Source: Clostridia bacterium (GTDB lineage: Bacteria; Bacillota; Clostridia; Oscillospirales; Oscillospiraceae). From it: a DNA stretch of 59,261 bases. Location of the stretch: assembly GCA_021153265.1 (NCBI GenBank), contig JAGKTU010000002.1, forward strand, positions 1-59,261. The letters are read 5' to 3'. A program made the position numbers and the translations under genes. Shown here piece after piece: positions 58,404 through 59,261 of this stretch (positions within the stretch are counted from its first letter, which is position 1; the number at the start of each line of letters is the position of its first letter). The notes under the pieces are model-generated. The model was not told the origin of the DNA, did not search any database, and was given only the letters and a program-made list of their open reading frames with translations.

Positions 58404-59126
58404 ATGCAAATCAGAGAATTCGCCAAATTCACCGGTGTCAGTGTGCGCACACTGCATTACTACGACGAAATTGGTTTATTGAAGCCTTCCCATGTGGATC
58501 CATCAACCGGCTATCGATACTACGATGAAGAAGCTCTTCTTCGCATGCAGGAGATCCTCTTCTATCGCGAGCTTGATTTCTCTCTGAACAGCATCCGGCA
58601 AATCATATCATCTCCAAATTACGACAAAACCAAAGCACTCAACGAGCAAAAGCAACTTCTCAAACTCAAGAAAGAGCGCATAGAAAGATTGATTCACGCA
58701 ATTGACGGCGCAATGAAAGGGGAAAATGTTATGAAAGCATTTGACGACAGCGAATTTGAAAAATACAAATCCGAAGCGCAGGAAAAGTGGGGCAAAACAG
58801 AAGCCTATCAGCAGCATGCCGAGAAAACAAAGAACTATTCCAAGGAAAAGCAGAATTCTCTTGTCCAGGACATGGATGCAATTCTTGCCGAGTTCTCCCT
58901 CTGCATGAACAGCGGTGCGGCCCCCGCCTCTCCCGAAGCCCAATCTCTGGTTAAGAAACTACAAAATCACATCAGCATGAACTACTATAACTGTACCAAC
59001 GAGATTCTGGCCGGTCTGGGACAGATGTATGTTGCGGACGAGCGTTTCAAAAGCAACATTGACCGGCATGCTGATGGCACCGCTTCCTATATCAGCGAAG
59101 CCATCAAGGTCTATTGTGCCACCTGA
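58404..59126 (+). CDS. MerR-family regulator with TipAS effector domain
   Basis: 240 aa. N-terminal winged helix (about 1-70) with EFAKFTGVSVRTLHYYDEIGLLKP, a coiled-coil dimer helix (about 75-108), then a TipAS-type ligand-binding domain (about 110-240) with SEAQEKWGKTEAYQQHAEK and FYISEAI-type ending (ASYISEAIKVYC). TipAS domains bind peptide antibiotics or other drugs and turn on efflux genes. The ATG at 58404 is 14 bases from AGGAGG, longer than usual; a non-standard start closer in cannot be excluded. Any target gene next to it is cut off by the IS element. Confidence 0.92.
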   Translation: MQIREFAKFTGVSVRTLHYYDEIGLLKPSHVDPSTGYRYYDEEALLRMQEILFYRELDFSLNSIRQIISSPNYDKTKALNEQKQLLKLKKERIERLIHAIDGAMKGENVMKAFDDSEFEKYKSEAQEKWGKTEAYQQHAEKTKNYSKEKQNSLVQDMDAILAEFSLCMNSGAAPASPEAQSLVKKLQNHISMNYYNCTNEILAGLGQMYVADERFKSNIDRHADGTASYISEAIKVYCAT

Positions 59127-59198
59127 TCTGAACACGATTCGCGAAAAAGGAACCCCCGGTAAAATGAACTGAACCAGTAAAAACGGACAATAGACAAA

Positions 59199-59235
59199 AC
59201 ACCCCCTGATGTAGGATAATTACATCAGGGGGTGT
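59199..59235 (+). promoter_or_regulatory. Hairpin that hides the transposase ribosome site
   Basis: Perfect 15-bp stem (59199-59213 with 59221-59235), 7-base loop. The 3' arm contains AGGGGGTG (59227-59234), the Shine-Dalgarno site five bases before ATG 59240. If transcribed from outside, the hairpin would keep the site closed. Confidence 0.75.
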
Positions 59236-59239
59236 CGTT

Positions 59240-59261
59240 ATGTCTAAAAGGAAATATACGC
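59240..59261 (+). CDS. IS3-type transposase OrfA, N-terminal fragment
   Basis: Only seven codons are in the window, reading MSKRKYT, a typical start for the helix-turn-helix OrfA of IS3 elements. It is placed by the IS-like end and ribosome site upstream. The rest lies beyond the window, so completeness cannot be judged. Confidence 0.65.

Larger units (their letters stand above)
59165..59261 (+). mobile_element. IS3-family insertion sequence, left end (runs off window)
   Basis: The sequence from 59165 starts TGAACTGAACCAG and continues with an A-rich stretch to CGGACA (to about 59190), the pattern of IS3-family terminal repeats (TGnACTG...GGACA). A transposase-like ORF start follows at 59240. 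Only the left 97 bases are in the window. Bases 59127-59164 between merR and the element show nothing. Confidence 0.75.

Overview
The window looks like chromosomal DNA of a spore-forming, anaerobic low-GC-lineage Firmicute of class Clostridia, most like the Oscillospirales (Ruminococcaceae/Oscillospiraceae) of the gut. The reasons are spoIID and ytfJ (gerW), the scpA-scpB-dacF-type-rluB neighbourhood, two T-box leaders, a desulfoferrodoxin/AhpC/AhpF defence operon, a large-type SRP RNA, and strong AGGAGG ribosome sites with TTGACA-17-TATAAT promoters. The core genes are GC-balanced. Three short stretches downstream of a tRNA and of tmRNA are clearly AT-rich and look acquired.

Layout. 0.2-9.9 kb (minus): two envelope proteins, an Mrp-type Fe-S ATPase, a membrane protein, then comEC-holA-Toprim protein-ABC-F. 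9.9-12.8 kb: alaS behind a T-box. 12.9-17 kb: a short PaaK-like protein, pepF, and a divergent EamA transporter. 17-20.3 kb: dnaX-ybaB-recR, SRP RNA and acpP. 20.4-24 kb: a lipoprotein glycosidase, an HI0933-type flavoprotein and an RpiR regulator. 24-28.5 kb: scpA-scpB-DUF2953-ytfJ-small membrane protein-D-Ala-D-Ala carboxypeptidase-rluB. 28.6-33.8 kb: nucleoside kinase, metA (acetyl-CoA type by residue 111) with a palindrome over its promoter, spoIID, and an E2-like acyltransferase lacking the usual catalytic His. 33.9-34.8 kb: tRNA-Ala(CGC) followed by an AT-rich zincin-like gene. 34.8-40.8 kb: dfx-ahpC-ahpF, MFS-SDR and dapA. 40.9-43.8 kb: a tyrosine T-box operon (M28 peptidase, tyrS, GNAT). 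43.8-51.3 kb: OLE RNA-oapA-dxs-tlyA-nadK-argR-recN-membrane protein. 51.3-56.5 kb: NUDIX, dinB with a 90-aa partner, a GNAT-HAD-VOC set, smpB, cyclophilin and tmRNA. 56.5-59.3 kb: an accessory patch with an imperfect copy of a tRNA/tmRNA 3' end, stacked hairpins, two AT-rich genes, a MerR/TipAS regulator on a textbook 19-bp-spacer promoter, and the left end of an IS3-family element.

The most interesting items are: (1) a 0.6-kb non-coding block with its own promoter immediately before a DUF21-like membrane protein and dxs, which I read as an OLE RNA and its protein partner OapA; (2) three unrelated AT-rich genes, one behind tRNA-Ala and two behind tmRNA, that share the same promoter-proximal leader (CTYG-AATTTG-...), with a base-paired 4-bp stem that covaries in two of them, and in two cases also share the same two-tier terminator hairpin. 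This suggests a family of mobile single-gene units. All functions are inferred by reading the sequence; no database search was possible.
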